Origin: JBGSMF01 sp964651475
GTDB taxonomy: Bacteria; Chloroflexota; Anaerolineae; Fen-1058
Assembly (NCBI GenBank): GCA_964651475.1
Contig: CAZYXV010000001.1
Span: 1-64,000, forward strand
Length of the DNA stretch: 64,000 nt
Direction: 5' to 3'
In this document: in pieces, positions 53,610 through 60,609 of the stretch
Layout: the number at the start of each line of letters is the position of its first letter
Numbering within the stretch: position 1 is the first letter of the stretch
Translations under genes and position numbers: made by a program
The notes under the pieces: model-generated
The model's database searches: none
What the model saw: only the letters and a program-made list of their open reading frames with translations
What the model was told of the DNA's origin: nothing

Positions 53610-53636
53610 GGGTACAAGCCACACTTTAACGACCTT

Positions 53637-54134
53637 TTACAGGCGCTCATAGGTGTCCGCTATTGTCCTGGCAAGCTCCCGCAAAAGGTTGACGTCATCG
53701 TCGGTAAAATCGCCGTTCGTTTTGTTAATCAACTCAATGGCGCCTAGTTTTTGATCGTCGCGGACGATAGGCGCGCACAGGATGGACTGGGTGGCAAAAC
53801 TGGTCTGCTGATCAACGCCGCTGAAAAAGCGGGGGTCAAGGTTGGGCGCCGGCACAATCAGAGGGTCGTTGAATTTGACCACCCATCCCACGACCCCCAA
53901 CCCCACAGGCAAGCGCATCCCGATCACTTGCCCGCTGACAGTCCCGGTCGCATACTTGAGCACCAGCTCGTTCCTGGCTTCATCCAGCGCAAAAATGGAA
54001 GCAGCTTCGATGCCAAAATATTGCTTAATCTGGTCTACCAACTCAGAGAGGCCAAGCTCGGGGTCGGGTTGGTTTGCCAGCGACCTGGCTACACAGGCAA
54101 CAAAAGCCAACGCCTCTTGGTCTATGAAAATCAT
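53637..54134 (-). CDS. GAF-domain protein
   Basis: Stand-alone GAF protein of 165 residues. The domain covers about 25-160 (EAASIFALDEARNELVLKYATG, LPVGLGVVGWVVKFNDPLIVP, SILCAPIVRDDQKLGAIELINK). The last four strands match the GAF pattern of small-molecule or redox sensors. The ATG at 54134 follows GAGGGGG; longer in-frame starts are unsupported. It has no output domain, so it must act on another protein. No operon partner is adjacent. Confidence 0.82.
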   Translation of the reverse strand: MIFIDQEALAFVACVARSLANQPDPELGLSELVDQIKQYFGIEAASIFALDEARNELVLKYATGTVSGQVIGMRLPVGLGVVGWVVKFNDPLIVPAPNLDPRFFSGVDQQTSFATQSILCAPIVRDDQKLGAIELINKTNGDFTDDDVNLLRELARTIADTYERL

Positions 54135-54220
54135 TTTATTTACCCCCTCGCAGTGAAAAGGTCCAAAGCGACAATGGTTGTATAAACGGGGGGGGATTTC
54201 CAACTGGGCAGTATAATTTT

Positions 54221-54247
54221 GTAGGGGCGCAGCATGCTGCGTCCTAC
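54221..54247. repeat. Short palindrome GTAGGGGCGCAGCATGCTGCG
   Basis: GTAGG-GCGCAGCATGCTGCG-CCTAC forms an almost perfect inverted repeat with one bulge per arm. This is the pattern of a dispersed short palindrome. Confidence 0.55.
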
Positions 54248-54484
54248 GCGGTCGAATTCACCAAAGCACGCCGCGAACGCATGGGGGATAACAACTATAT
54301 CATAACTCCAATGGACAATTTAAGCAACCTGGTAACCACTCAGCCTCGCTCGCCGCGCCGTCCCCGGCGCGGTCTATGCGCGGCCAGTAATGCCCGCCGA
54401 GGCTTCGTCGTGACGCTACGCGAGCCGAACGGACGGCGGGCTGAGCAGTTCGGGACGTGGAAAAATAAACCGTCCCACAATTCC

Positions 54485-54580
54485 CGTAGGAGCGCCCTCC
54501 CCGGCCTGTCGGCCAGGGCAGGCTGGGCGCGATAGTCGCGCCTGCCTGCCTGGCGGCTAGACAGGAAAGGCGCTCTTACG
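54485..54580. repeat. 96-base element with 12-base inverted termini
   Basis: CGTAGGAGCGCC (54485-54496) and GGCGCTCTTACG (54569-54580) are inverted with one mismatch. Interior GGCGCGATAGTCGCGCC adds a second hairpin. It has no coding capacity. Confidence 0.6.
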
Positions 54581-54659
54581 CGGCGACATTGGGATAATTA
54601 TTTTCTTCCGCATCCCTTACGCAACCTGAATGAAAAAGGTATGATGTATAATAGACATT

Positions 54660-54728
54660 ATCGAAAATAAGCCGACGCATCCCCATGTGCTGGCGGACGG
54701 GCATTGGGATGCCATCTGCTATTTCCGA
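54660..54728. other. Imperfect long hairpin upstream of the dehydratase gene
   Basis: TCGAAAATAAGC at the left and GCTATTTCCGA at the right pair imperfectly, and GCATCCCCATG/CATTGGGATGC form the inner stem. It ends about 30 bases before the GGAGG of the dehydratase gene, so it could be a leader structure. Confidence 0.4.
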
Positions 54729-54769
54729 AAGTCTAATCCAACCATGCGGAAAAGCCCCGGAGGTATAAC

Positions 54770-55729
54770 ATGCTCGACCCGTGTCCAACTCTCGCCGACA
54801 TTCGCCAGGCCGCGGAGCGCATCCGGCCTTTTGCGCACCGCACGCCCGTCCTCACCTGCGCCAGCCTCGACCGGCGCGTGGGGGCGCAAATTTTCCTCAA
54901 GTGCGAAAACTGGCAAAAAGTGGGCGCGTTTAAATTTCGGGGCGCGTGCAACGCCGTCTTGTCGCTTTCAGAGGCCGAGGCGGCGCGCGGCGTCGCCACA
55001 CATTCTTCAGGCAACCACGCACAGGCGCTGGCGCTGGCGGCGCGCCTGCGCGGCATACGAGCGTACATCGTCATGCCCAACACAGCGCCTGAGGTGAAAA
55101 AAGCCGCCGTGGCCGGCTATGGCGGCCAGATCACCTTTTGCGAGCCGACGCTCGAGGCGCGCGAAACGACGCTGGCTCAAGTCATCCAAGACACTGGCGC
55201 GATTCAAGTGCACCCTTACAACGATTATCGCGTCATCGCGGGGCAAGGGACAGCGGCGCTAGAGTTGTTGGAAGACACGCCCCAGCTGGACGTGGTCATG
55301 GCGCCAGTGGGCGGCGGGGGATTGTTGAGCGGGACGGCGCTGGCCGTGACCGAATTGTCTCCGGCCACGCGTGTGGTCGCCGCCGAGCCGGAAGAAGCAG
55401 ACGATGCTTACCGCTCGATGCAGGCCGGCCACATCATTCCCTCTGTGCGGCCCAACACCATCGCCGATGGCTTGCTCACCTCGTTGGGAACGCTGACCTT
55501 TCCCATCATCCAGGCGCGCGTGCACCAAATCGTCACCGTCAGCGAACAGGCCATTTTGGAAGCGATGAAGTACGTGTGGGAACGCGCCAAGCTCGTCATC
55601 GAGCCTTCGGCCGCCGTGCCGGTTGGCGCGCTCTTGGAACACAAGATTGACCTGCGCGGCCAGCGCATCGGAATCATCCTTTCGGGCGGAAACGTTGACC
55701 TCGACAGGCTGCCCTGGTCAAAGCCATAA
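54770..55729 (+). CDS. Threonine dehydratase / serine racemase-like PLP enzyme
   Basis: Fold-type II PLP enzyme of 319 residues without the ACT regulatory domain of biosynthetic IlvA. PLP Lys55 lies in AFKFRGA, the phosphate-binding glycine loop is VGGGGLLSG, and SSGNHAQALA follows the family pattern. It deaminates Thr or Ser to the 2-oxo acid and ammonia, or racemises Ser; the choice cannot be made here. Lack of an ACT domain favours a catabolic role. GGAGG lies before the ATG. It stands alone with a structured leader. Confidence 0.88.
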   Translation: MLDPCPTLADIRQAAERIRPFAHRTPVLTCASLDRRVGAQIFLKCENWQKVGAFKFRGACNAVLSLSEAEAARGVATHSSGNHAQALALAARLRGIRAYIVMPNTAPEVKKAAVAGYGGQITFCEPTLEARETTLAQVIQDTGAIQVHPYNDYRVIAGQGTAALELLEDTPQLDVVMAPVGGGGLLSGTALAVTELSPATRVVAAEPEEADDAYRSMQAGHIIPSVRPNTIADGLLTSLGTLTFPIIQARVHQIVTVSEQAILEAMKYVWERAKLVIEPSAAVPVGALLEHKIDLRGQRIGIILSGGNVDLDRLPWSKP

Positions 55730-55759
55730 CGGCAGCACGCTACCACCCTCCCGCCAATG

Positions 55760-55789
55760 TTGACGTTGTACGCCGTCTTATGGTATCAT
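55760..55789 (+). promoter_or_regulatory. Promoter of the chromate transporter gene
   Basis: TTGACG (55760-55765), an 18-base spacer and TATCAT (55784-55789). The ATG at 55854 lies about 60 bases downstream. Confidence 0.5.
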
Positions 55790-55853
55790 ACAGCGGCGTT
55801 GCTGCGATAAAGAATCGTAGGCAGCCTCGAAACACCCTATAACGGAGTACACC

Positions 55854-56453
55854 ATGCTGATAATCTTGCAGCTATTCTGGGTTTTTGCCAAGGTTGGCGT
55901 ATTGGCCTACGGCGGCGGGCCCTCAATGATTCCACTGATGCAACAAGAGGTCGTGGAGGCCGGCTGGCTTTCGCAAGAGGATTTTGTAGACGCGCTGGCG
56001 TTGGGCAACGCGCTGCCGGGGCCTATCGCCACCAAGATGAGCCTGTACATTGGCTATAAGCAAGCGGGGCTGATTGGCGCACTGGCTGGGCTGATGGGCA
56101 CCATCGCGCCCTCCGGCGTGCTGATGCTGATCCTGGCCATCGCCTTCTTGCAAGCCAAAGACTCGCCGCTCATCAAGGCTGCGCTGGCCGCCGTGCGCCC
56201 GACGGTGGTGGGGCTGTTGATCTGGACGGCGTACGATTTGGGCAGCAAGGTGCTGCGCGCCAATGGCATGTCGTGGAACGTCGCCGTATTTGCCAATTGG
56301 GACAAGTTCCTCATCGCTCTAGTCGTCTTTGTGGCTGTGACTTATTTCACCGGCGTTAAAGCCGGCAACGGCCTGCTGGACTTTATCAAAAGCGCCGCGC
56401 CGGCGCTGGCCATTTTGACTGCGGCGATATTTGGCATCCTCGTCTACCGCTAA
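55854..56453 (+). CDS. Chromate transporter, single-domain (half-size) CHR protein
   Basis: Inner-membrane protein of 199 residues with about five to six helices, one CHR domain. Family motifs: FAKVGVLAYGGGPSMIPLM and LGNALPGPIATKMSLYIGY. Half-size CHR proteins normally occur as adjacent pairs of opposite topology; here only one is present, so it may form homodimers or have a distant partner. It may export chromate or another anion. AACGGAG precedes the ATG. The SppA-like gene follows after 37 bases. Confidence 0.85.
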   Translation: MLIILQLFWVFAKVGVLAYGGGPSMIPLMQQEVVEAGWLSQEDFVDALALGNALPGPIATKMSLYIGYKQAGLIGALAGLMGTIAPSGVLMLILAIAFLQAKDSPLIKAALAAVRPTVVGLLIWTAYDLGSKVLRANGMSWNVAVFANWDKFLIALVVFVAVTYFTGVKAGNGLLDFIKSAAPALAILTAAIFGILVYR

Positions 56454-56490
56454 CGGTAAGCAGCGCTCCGGCGTTGGGAAGGAGGCAAAA

Positions 56491-57342
56491 GTGAGTGAAG
56501 GACGAAATTCATCCATCGTAAAACGCGCCGGCGAAATCGGCCTGTGGCTGATCTTGCCGCTGGTCGCCGGCCTCTTGCTGGCCGGGCTTGTGCCGCGCCC
56601 GGTGGTTGGGCTGATTTATCTCCGCGACGAGATTTATTCGTGGACGGCCTCGAACACCATCACCCAGATCGCCTACGCGCGCGAGCACCCCGAGGTGCGC
56701 GCCGTCATCCTGGTGCTCGACAGCCCGGGCGGCACGGCGGTGGATACGGAAGCCATCTACATAGAACTGGCGCGCCTGCGTCAAAGCAAACCTGTCATCG
56801 CAGTAATTGAGAGCATGGCGGCCAGCGGCGCGTATTACCTGGCTTCTGGCGCAGATTACGTATATGCCAGACCCACGTCGGACGTGGGCAATATCGGCGT
56901 CATTAGCTTTCTGCCGCCTTCGCCAACCGTTTCCGAAGAAATCGTATCCACCGGGCCGTACAAATTGTGGGGCGCGTCGCGCGATGCGACGCTGCGGCGG
57001 ATGGAAGTCATCAAGCAAGGCTTTTACCAGGCCGTCCAACTCGGACGCGGTGAAACACTGCGCGCCGCCCCGGAGATAATATTGAGCGGAGAAATCTGGC
57101 TGGGCGCCGAAGCCGCGCGCATGGGACTGGTGGACGAGTTAGGCACGCAAAGCCAGGCCGTCGAGCGAGCCGCCCGGATGGCGCACATTGCGCATTACGA
57201 CGTCACCGACCTGAGCGGCCCGGCCGGGGTCGTCGCTTTTACGTTTTTCGTTCCCTGGACCAAGTCGCCCGAGCGCGAACCCGGCCTGTATCTGCTCTAC
57301 GTTCCTCCAAGCGACCGCTCAGGTGAATGGAGGCAGCCATGA
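56491..57342 (+). CDS. SppA-like membrane serine protease (family S49)
   Basis: Single-domain signal peptide peptidase-type protease of 283 residues, anchored by one helix (about 15-35, LILPLVAGLLLAGL). The catalytic Ser112 is in MAASGAYYLA and the Lys general base is probably Lys158 in GPYKLWG, 46 residues later, close to the Bacillus spacing. It should cleave membrane-embedded signal peptides or other peptides. The start is GTG at 56491 with GGAGG 6 bases upstream. Its stop overlaps the cohesin-protein start by ATGA, so the two are cotranslated. Confidence 0.85.
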   Translation: MSEGRNSSIVKRAGEIGLWLILPLVAGLLLAGLVPRPVVGLIYLRDEIYSWTASNTITQIAYAREHPEVRAVILVLDSPGGTAVDTEAIYIELARLRQSKPVIAVIESMAASGAYYLASGADYVYARPTSDVGNIGVISFLPPSPTVSEEIVSTGPYKLWGASRDATLRRMEVIKQGFYQAVQLGRGETLRAAPEIILSGEIWLGAEAARMGLVDELGTQSQAVERAARMAHIAHYDVTDLSGPAGVVAFTFFVPWTKSPEREPGLYLLYVPPSDRSGEWRQP

Positions 57343-59231
57343 AAAAGTATCGCCTGTGGATTGCGCTGGGATTGTTGATCTTGCCGGTGCTGGCGCGCGC
57401 CGCGTGGTTCTATCAGGGCGCTTATGCGCGCTCCAAGCCGGTGGCAATACCCAACTATGCCGGCCTCGCCCTGCCCGCGCCGCCCCTGTCCACGCCCCAA
57501 TCGGAAATCGCTGCACCCCCAGCCCCGGGCCAGGTTGTTCTGCTCGACCAGACGCACGACAACCGCTTCACCGTCACCGAGATGGAAGCCTTGACCAAAC
57601 AAATCATCGGGCGCGGGGCGCGGTTAGAGCTTGTCTTGCCGAGCCTGTACCGCAGCGAGACGGTGCTGGCGGATCGCCTGAAATATGCCAGCGCCTACGT
57701 CGTGGCCTCCCCCCTGACCCAGTTCACGCTGGACGAAGTGCAGCAGGTGCAGCGCTTTGTCGGACGCGGCGGGCGCGTGTTGGTGTTCACGGACGCCGGG
57801 CGCACCGGCTGGCTGGACACGCTTTCTACCGATGTGGTTCCCGCCAACGACTTGTTGGCCCCATTCGACCTGGCCTTTTCCGAGGATTATTTGTACAACC
57901 TGGTGGAAAATGACGGGAACTATCGAAACGTGCTTTTGCGCCGATTTGCCGATATTTCCATCACGCAGGGATTGGAAACCATCGCGTTTTACGCCGGGCG
58001 ATCGGTAAGCACGTCGAGCGGCACGCCGCTTGCGTGGGGAGACGAGCACACCCTTTCGTCGCTGACGGATACGGGGGGGGCATTGGCCGCCGCCGCGCTC
58101 AGCGCAGACGGGCGCGTCTTGGCGGTGGGCGATTTGACTTTTCTCACCCCGCCTTATCACCAGGTGGCCGATAACGCCCTGTTCATCTCGCGGCTGGCCG
58201 AATTTGCGCTGGGCGGCGAACGCGCGCGCGATTTGACCGATTTTCCATTTATCTTTAGCCGGCCTCTGGCCGTCTTGCCGACCCAAAAGGTCAAGTTGAG
58301 CGCCGATATGTTGGGGGCGCTGAGCAAAATCCAGGCGCCGCTAAAGCTGATCAACGTGACTTTGAGCGTGGTTGAAAAACCACGCCAGGATTCCGACCTG
58401 GCCGTGCTGGGGCTCTATACAACGACGAACGATCTCGCGCCTTACCTCGAACCGTTCGGGTTAGAGCTGCCCAACTCCACAGGCAAGCCCAACAATGCTT
58501 TTGTGCACGTGCCGGGCCTGGGCAAACTCAGCCGCACCAGCACCGGCGTGTTGCTCTTTTCACGCACGGATTCGCGCGCCACGCTGACCCTCCTGGCAGA
58601 CACGCCCGAGATGCTGATCAAGCTGATTAATTTGCTGGCGTCGGGCGATTTGTCACCCTGCATCATTCAAAGCGATATTGGCGTATGCCGGCTGGGGGAG
58701 GGCGCCGCCCAAGACGCCGACGAGGGGGTTGTGGTGAGCGTCGAGCCAATCACGCAAACCGTCGCCGTCGGCGAGATGGTCACAGTCAATATTCAAATTA
58801 AAGAGGTATCCAATCTGGACGGGGCCGAGTTTCACCTGTCATTCGACCCCAGTGTGTTGGAGGTGGTGGACGCCAACGCCGATCAGCCCGGCATTCAAAT
58901 CCGCAATGGCAACATGTTGTACGCCGACCTCCTCCCGCTCAATCAAGCCGATAACGAGCGCGGTTCGATTGATTTCGCCGTCCTCCAACTTGGACGGACT
59001 GGCGCAAGCGGCGACGGGACGTTAGCCGTGATTGAATTCAAGGCCAAGGCCGCTGGCGTTTCGCCCATCAAGTTCCGAAGCACATCCATGACCGAGACCG
59101 GCGTCAACCTGGTAAATTCCGACGGCAAAGCCATCCAGTGCGTCGCCAAGCCGGGATCGGTTACAGTATCAGGTGAAACAATCATTCCCACACTCGCGCC
59201 ATTACCAACAGCCGTTCCCGCTACACCTTGA
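57339..59231 (+). CDS. Secreted/anchored protein with C-terminal cohesin domain
   Basis: Exported protein of 630 residues. A signal peptide or anchor is at about 5-25 (RLWIALGLLILPVLARA). Residues 70-300 look like a Rossmann or DUF4350-type module (VLLDQTHDNRFTVTEMEAL, VGRGGRVLVFTDAGRTGW). Residues 465-610 match a cohesin domain: VAVGEMVTVNIQIKEVSNL, GAEFHLSFDPSVLEVVDANA and GDGTLAVIEFKAKAAG. Cohesins bind dockerins in cellulosome-like assemblies, but no dockerin gene is in the window. A Pro/Thr tail ends the protein. The start lies in an ATGA overlap with the protease gene, behind GGAGG. Confidence 0.78.
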   Translation: MKKYRLWIALGLLILPVLARAAWFYQGAYARSKPVAIPNYAGLALPAPPLSTPQSEIAAPPAPGQVVLLDQTHDNRFTVTEMEALTKQIIGRGARLELVLPSLYRSETVLADRLKYASAYVVASPLTQFTLDEVQQVQRFVGRGGRVLVFTDAGRTGWLDTLSTDVVPANDLLAPFDLAFSEDYLYNLVENDGNYRNVLLRRFADISITQGLETIAFYAGRSVSTSSGTPLAWGDEHTLSSLTDTGGALAAAALSADGRVLAVGDLTFLTPPYHQVADNALFISRLAEFALGGERARDLTDFPFIFSRPLAVLPTQKVKLSADMLGALSKIQAPLKLINVTLSVVEKPRQDSDLAVLGLYTTTNDLAPYLEPFGLELPNSTGKPNNAFVHVPGLGKLSRTSTGVLLFSRTDSRATLTLLADTPEMLIKLINLLASGDLSPCIIQSDIGVCRLGEGAAQDADEGVVVSVEPITQTVAVGEMVTVNIQIKEVSNLDGAEFHLSFDPSVLEVVDANADQPGIQIRNGNMLYADLLPLNQADNERGSIDFAVLQLGRTGASGDGTLAVIEFKAKAAGVSPIKFRSTSMTETGVNLVNSDGKAIQCVAKPGSVTVSGETIIPTLAPLPTAVPATP

Positions 59232-59253
59232 GGCTCTTTCAGGAGAAAGAATA

Positions 59254-60606
59254 ATGTCCACTTTACTTGTTCGCGATGCCGAGTTGCTCATCACTATGGA
59301 CGACGAACACCGCGCCATCCCCCAGGGCGGAGTGTTTGTGCGCGATAACGTCATCGTCCAGGTTGGCCCGAGCCGCCAGTTGCCGCCCGAAGCCGACGAA
59401 ATCATTGACGCGCGCGGCAAAGTCGTGCTGCCCGGACTGATCAACACGCACCATCATCTCTACCAAACCCTCACCCGCGCCGTGCCCGCCGCGCAAAACG
59501 CCACGCTGTTCGGCTGGCTCAAGACGCTCTATCCGATATGGGCCAAGATGGACGCCGATGCGATTTACGTGTCTACGCTGGTGGGCTGCGCCGAGTTGTT
59601 GCTTTCAGGCTGTACCACCACCAGCGATCATTTGTACATCTTTCCCAACGGCGCGCGGCTCGACGACGAGATCCGCGCCGCGCAGGAAATCGGCATCCGC
59701 TTTCACGCCAGCCGCGGCAGCATGAGCCTGGGCGAAAGCAAGGGCGGGCTTCCGCCCGACCGCGTTGTGGAACAGGAAGATGACATTTTGCGCGATAGCC
59801 GCCGCCTGATCGAAACGTACCACGATCCCAAACCGCTGGCCATGCTGCGCATCGTGCTCGCGCCGTGCAGCCCCTTTAGCGTGACGCCCGACTTGATGCG
59901 CGAAGCGGCGCGGCTGGCGCGCTCCTATCCCAACGTGCGCCTGCACACGCACCTGGCCGAAACCAAAGACGAGGAAATGTTTTGCCTGCACAAGTTTGGC
60001 GCGCGGCCCGTGGCCTACGCGGAGCAACTCGAATGGGCCGGCCCCGAGGTGTGGTACGCGCACGGCGTTCACGTCAACAAGCGCGAAATCAAGCGCATGG
60101 CGCGCGCCTGCAGCGGCGTGGCGCACTGCCCCTCCAGCAACATGCGGCTGGCTTCGGGCATTGCGCCGGTGCGCGCGTACCTGGACGCGGGCGTGCGCGT
60201 GGGGCTGGGCGTGGACGGCAGCGCCAGCAACGACTCGAGCCACCTGCTGGCCGAAGCGCGGCAGGCGCTCTTGCTTCAGCGCGTATTGGGCAGCCCGGAC
60301 GCGCTCACGGCCCAAGAGGCGCTGTGGATTGCCACGCGCGGGGGAGCGCACATGCTGGGGCGCGACGACATCGGGCAACTTGGGCCGGGCAAGGCCGCCG
60401 ACCTGATCGCCATCAACGCGGACACGCTCGATTTTGCCGGCTGCCAACACGACCTGCTGGCGGCGCTGGTTTTCTGCGCGCCGCAAAAAGTAGACCTTTC
60501 AATCATCAATGGCCGCGTCGTTGTCAAAGACGGTCATCTCACCACGCTCGACCTGGGACCGGTGGTCGAGCGCCACAACCAAATCAGCCGCAAGATGTTG
60601 GAATGA
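59254..60606 (+). CDS. Aminohydrolase of the 8-oxoguanine deaminase / AtzB-TrzN type
   Basis: Cytosolic metal-dependent amidohydrolase of 450 residues. The TIM-barrel metal site shows INTHHHLYQTLTRA (His66, His67, His68), HTHLAETKDEEMF, the HGVHV His and GLGVDGSASNDSS with the catalytic Asp. Relatives deaminate 8-oxoguanine, guanine or s-triazines; the exact substrate is uncertain, purine-type being most likely in this setting. The ATG at 59254 follows AGGAG; an in-frame start at 59173 lies in the previous gene. A hydantoinase gene follows 2.2 kb later, suggesting a nucleobase or ring-cleavage theme. Confidence 0.85.
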   Translation: MSTLLVRDAELLITMDDEHRAIPQGGVFVRDNVIVQVGPSRQLPPEADEIIDARGKVVLPGLINTHHHLYQTLTRAVPAAQNATLFGWLKTLYPIWAKMDADAIYVSTLVGCAELLLSGCTTTSDHLYIFPNGARLDDEIRAAQEIGIRFHASRGSMSLGESKGGLPPDRVVEQEDDILRDSRRLIETYHDPKPLAMLRIVLAPCSPFSVTPDLMREAARLARSYPNVRLHTHLAETKDEEMFCLHKFGARPVAYAEQLEWAGPEVWYAHGVHVNKREIKRMARACSGVAHCPSSNMRLASGIAPVRAYLDAGVRVGLGVDGSASNDSSHLLAEARQALLLQRVLGSPDALTAQEALWIATRGGAHMLGRDDIGQLGPGKAADLIAINADTLDFAGCQHDLLAALVFCAPQKVDLSIINGRVVVKDGHLTTLDLGPVVERHNQISRKMLE

Positions 60607-60609
60607 CGA

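Larger units (their letters stand above)
54135..54769. other. Structured intergenic region of 635 bases
   Basis: No convincing gene. It contains a hairpin at 54221-54247, a 96-base element with 12-base inverted termini (54485-54580), a -10-like TATAAT (54647-54652) without a good -35, and a large imperfect hairpin (54660-54728) just before the dehydratase gene. A T-box signature was looked for and not found. Confidence 0.6.

Noticed and set aside
54343..54540. T-box or riboswitch upstream of the threonine dehydratase-like gene
   Set aside because: The region is structured and a tRNA-sensing leader would make sense, but no T-box core or specifier-loop pattern could be identified.
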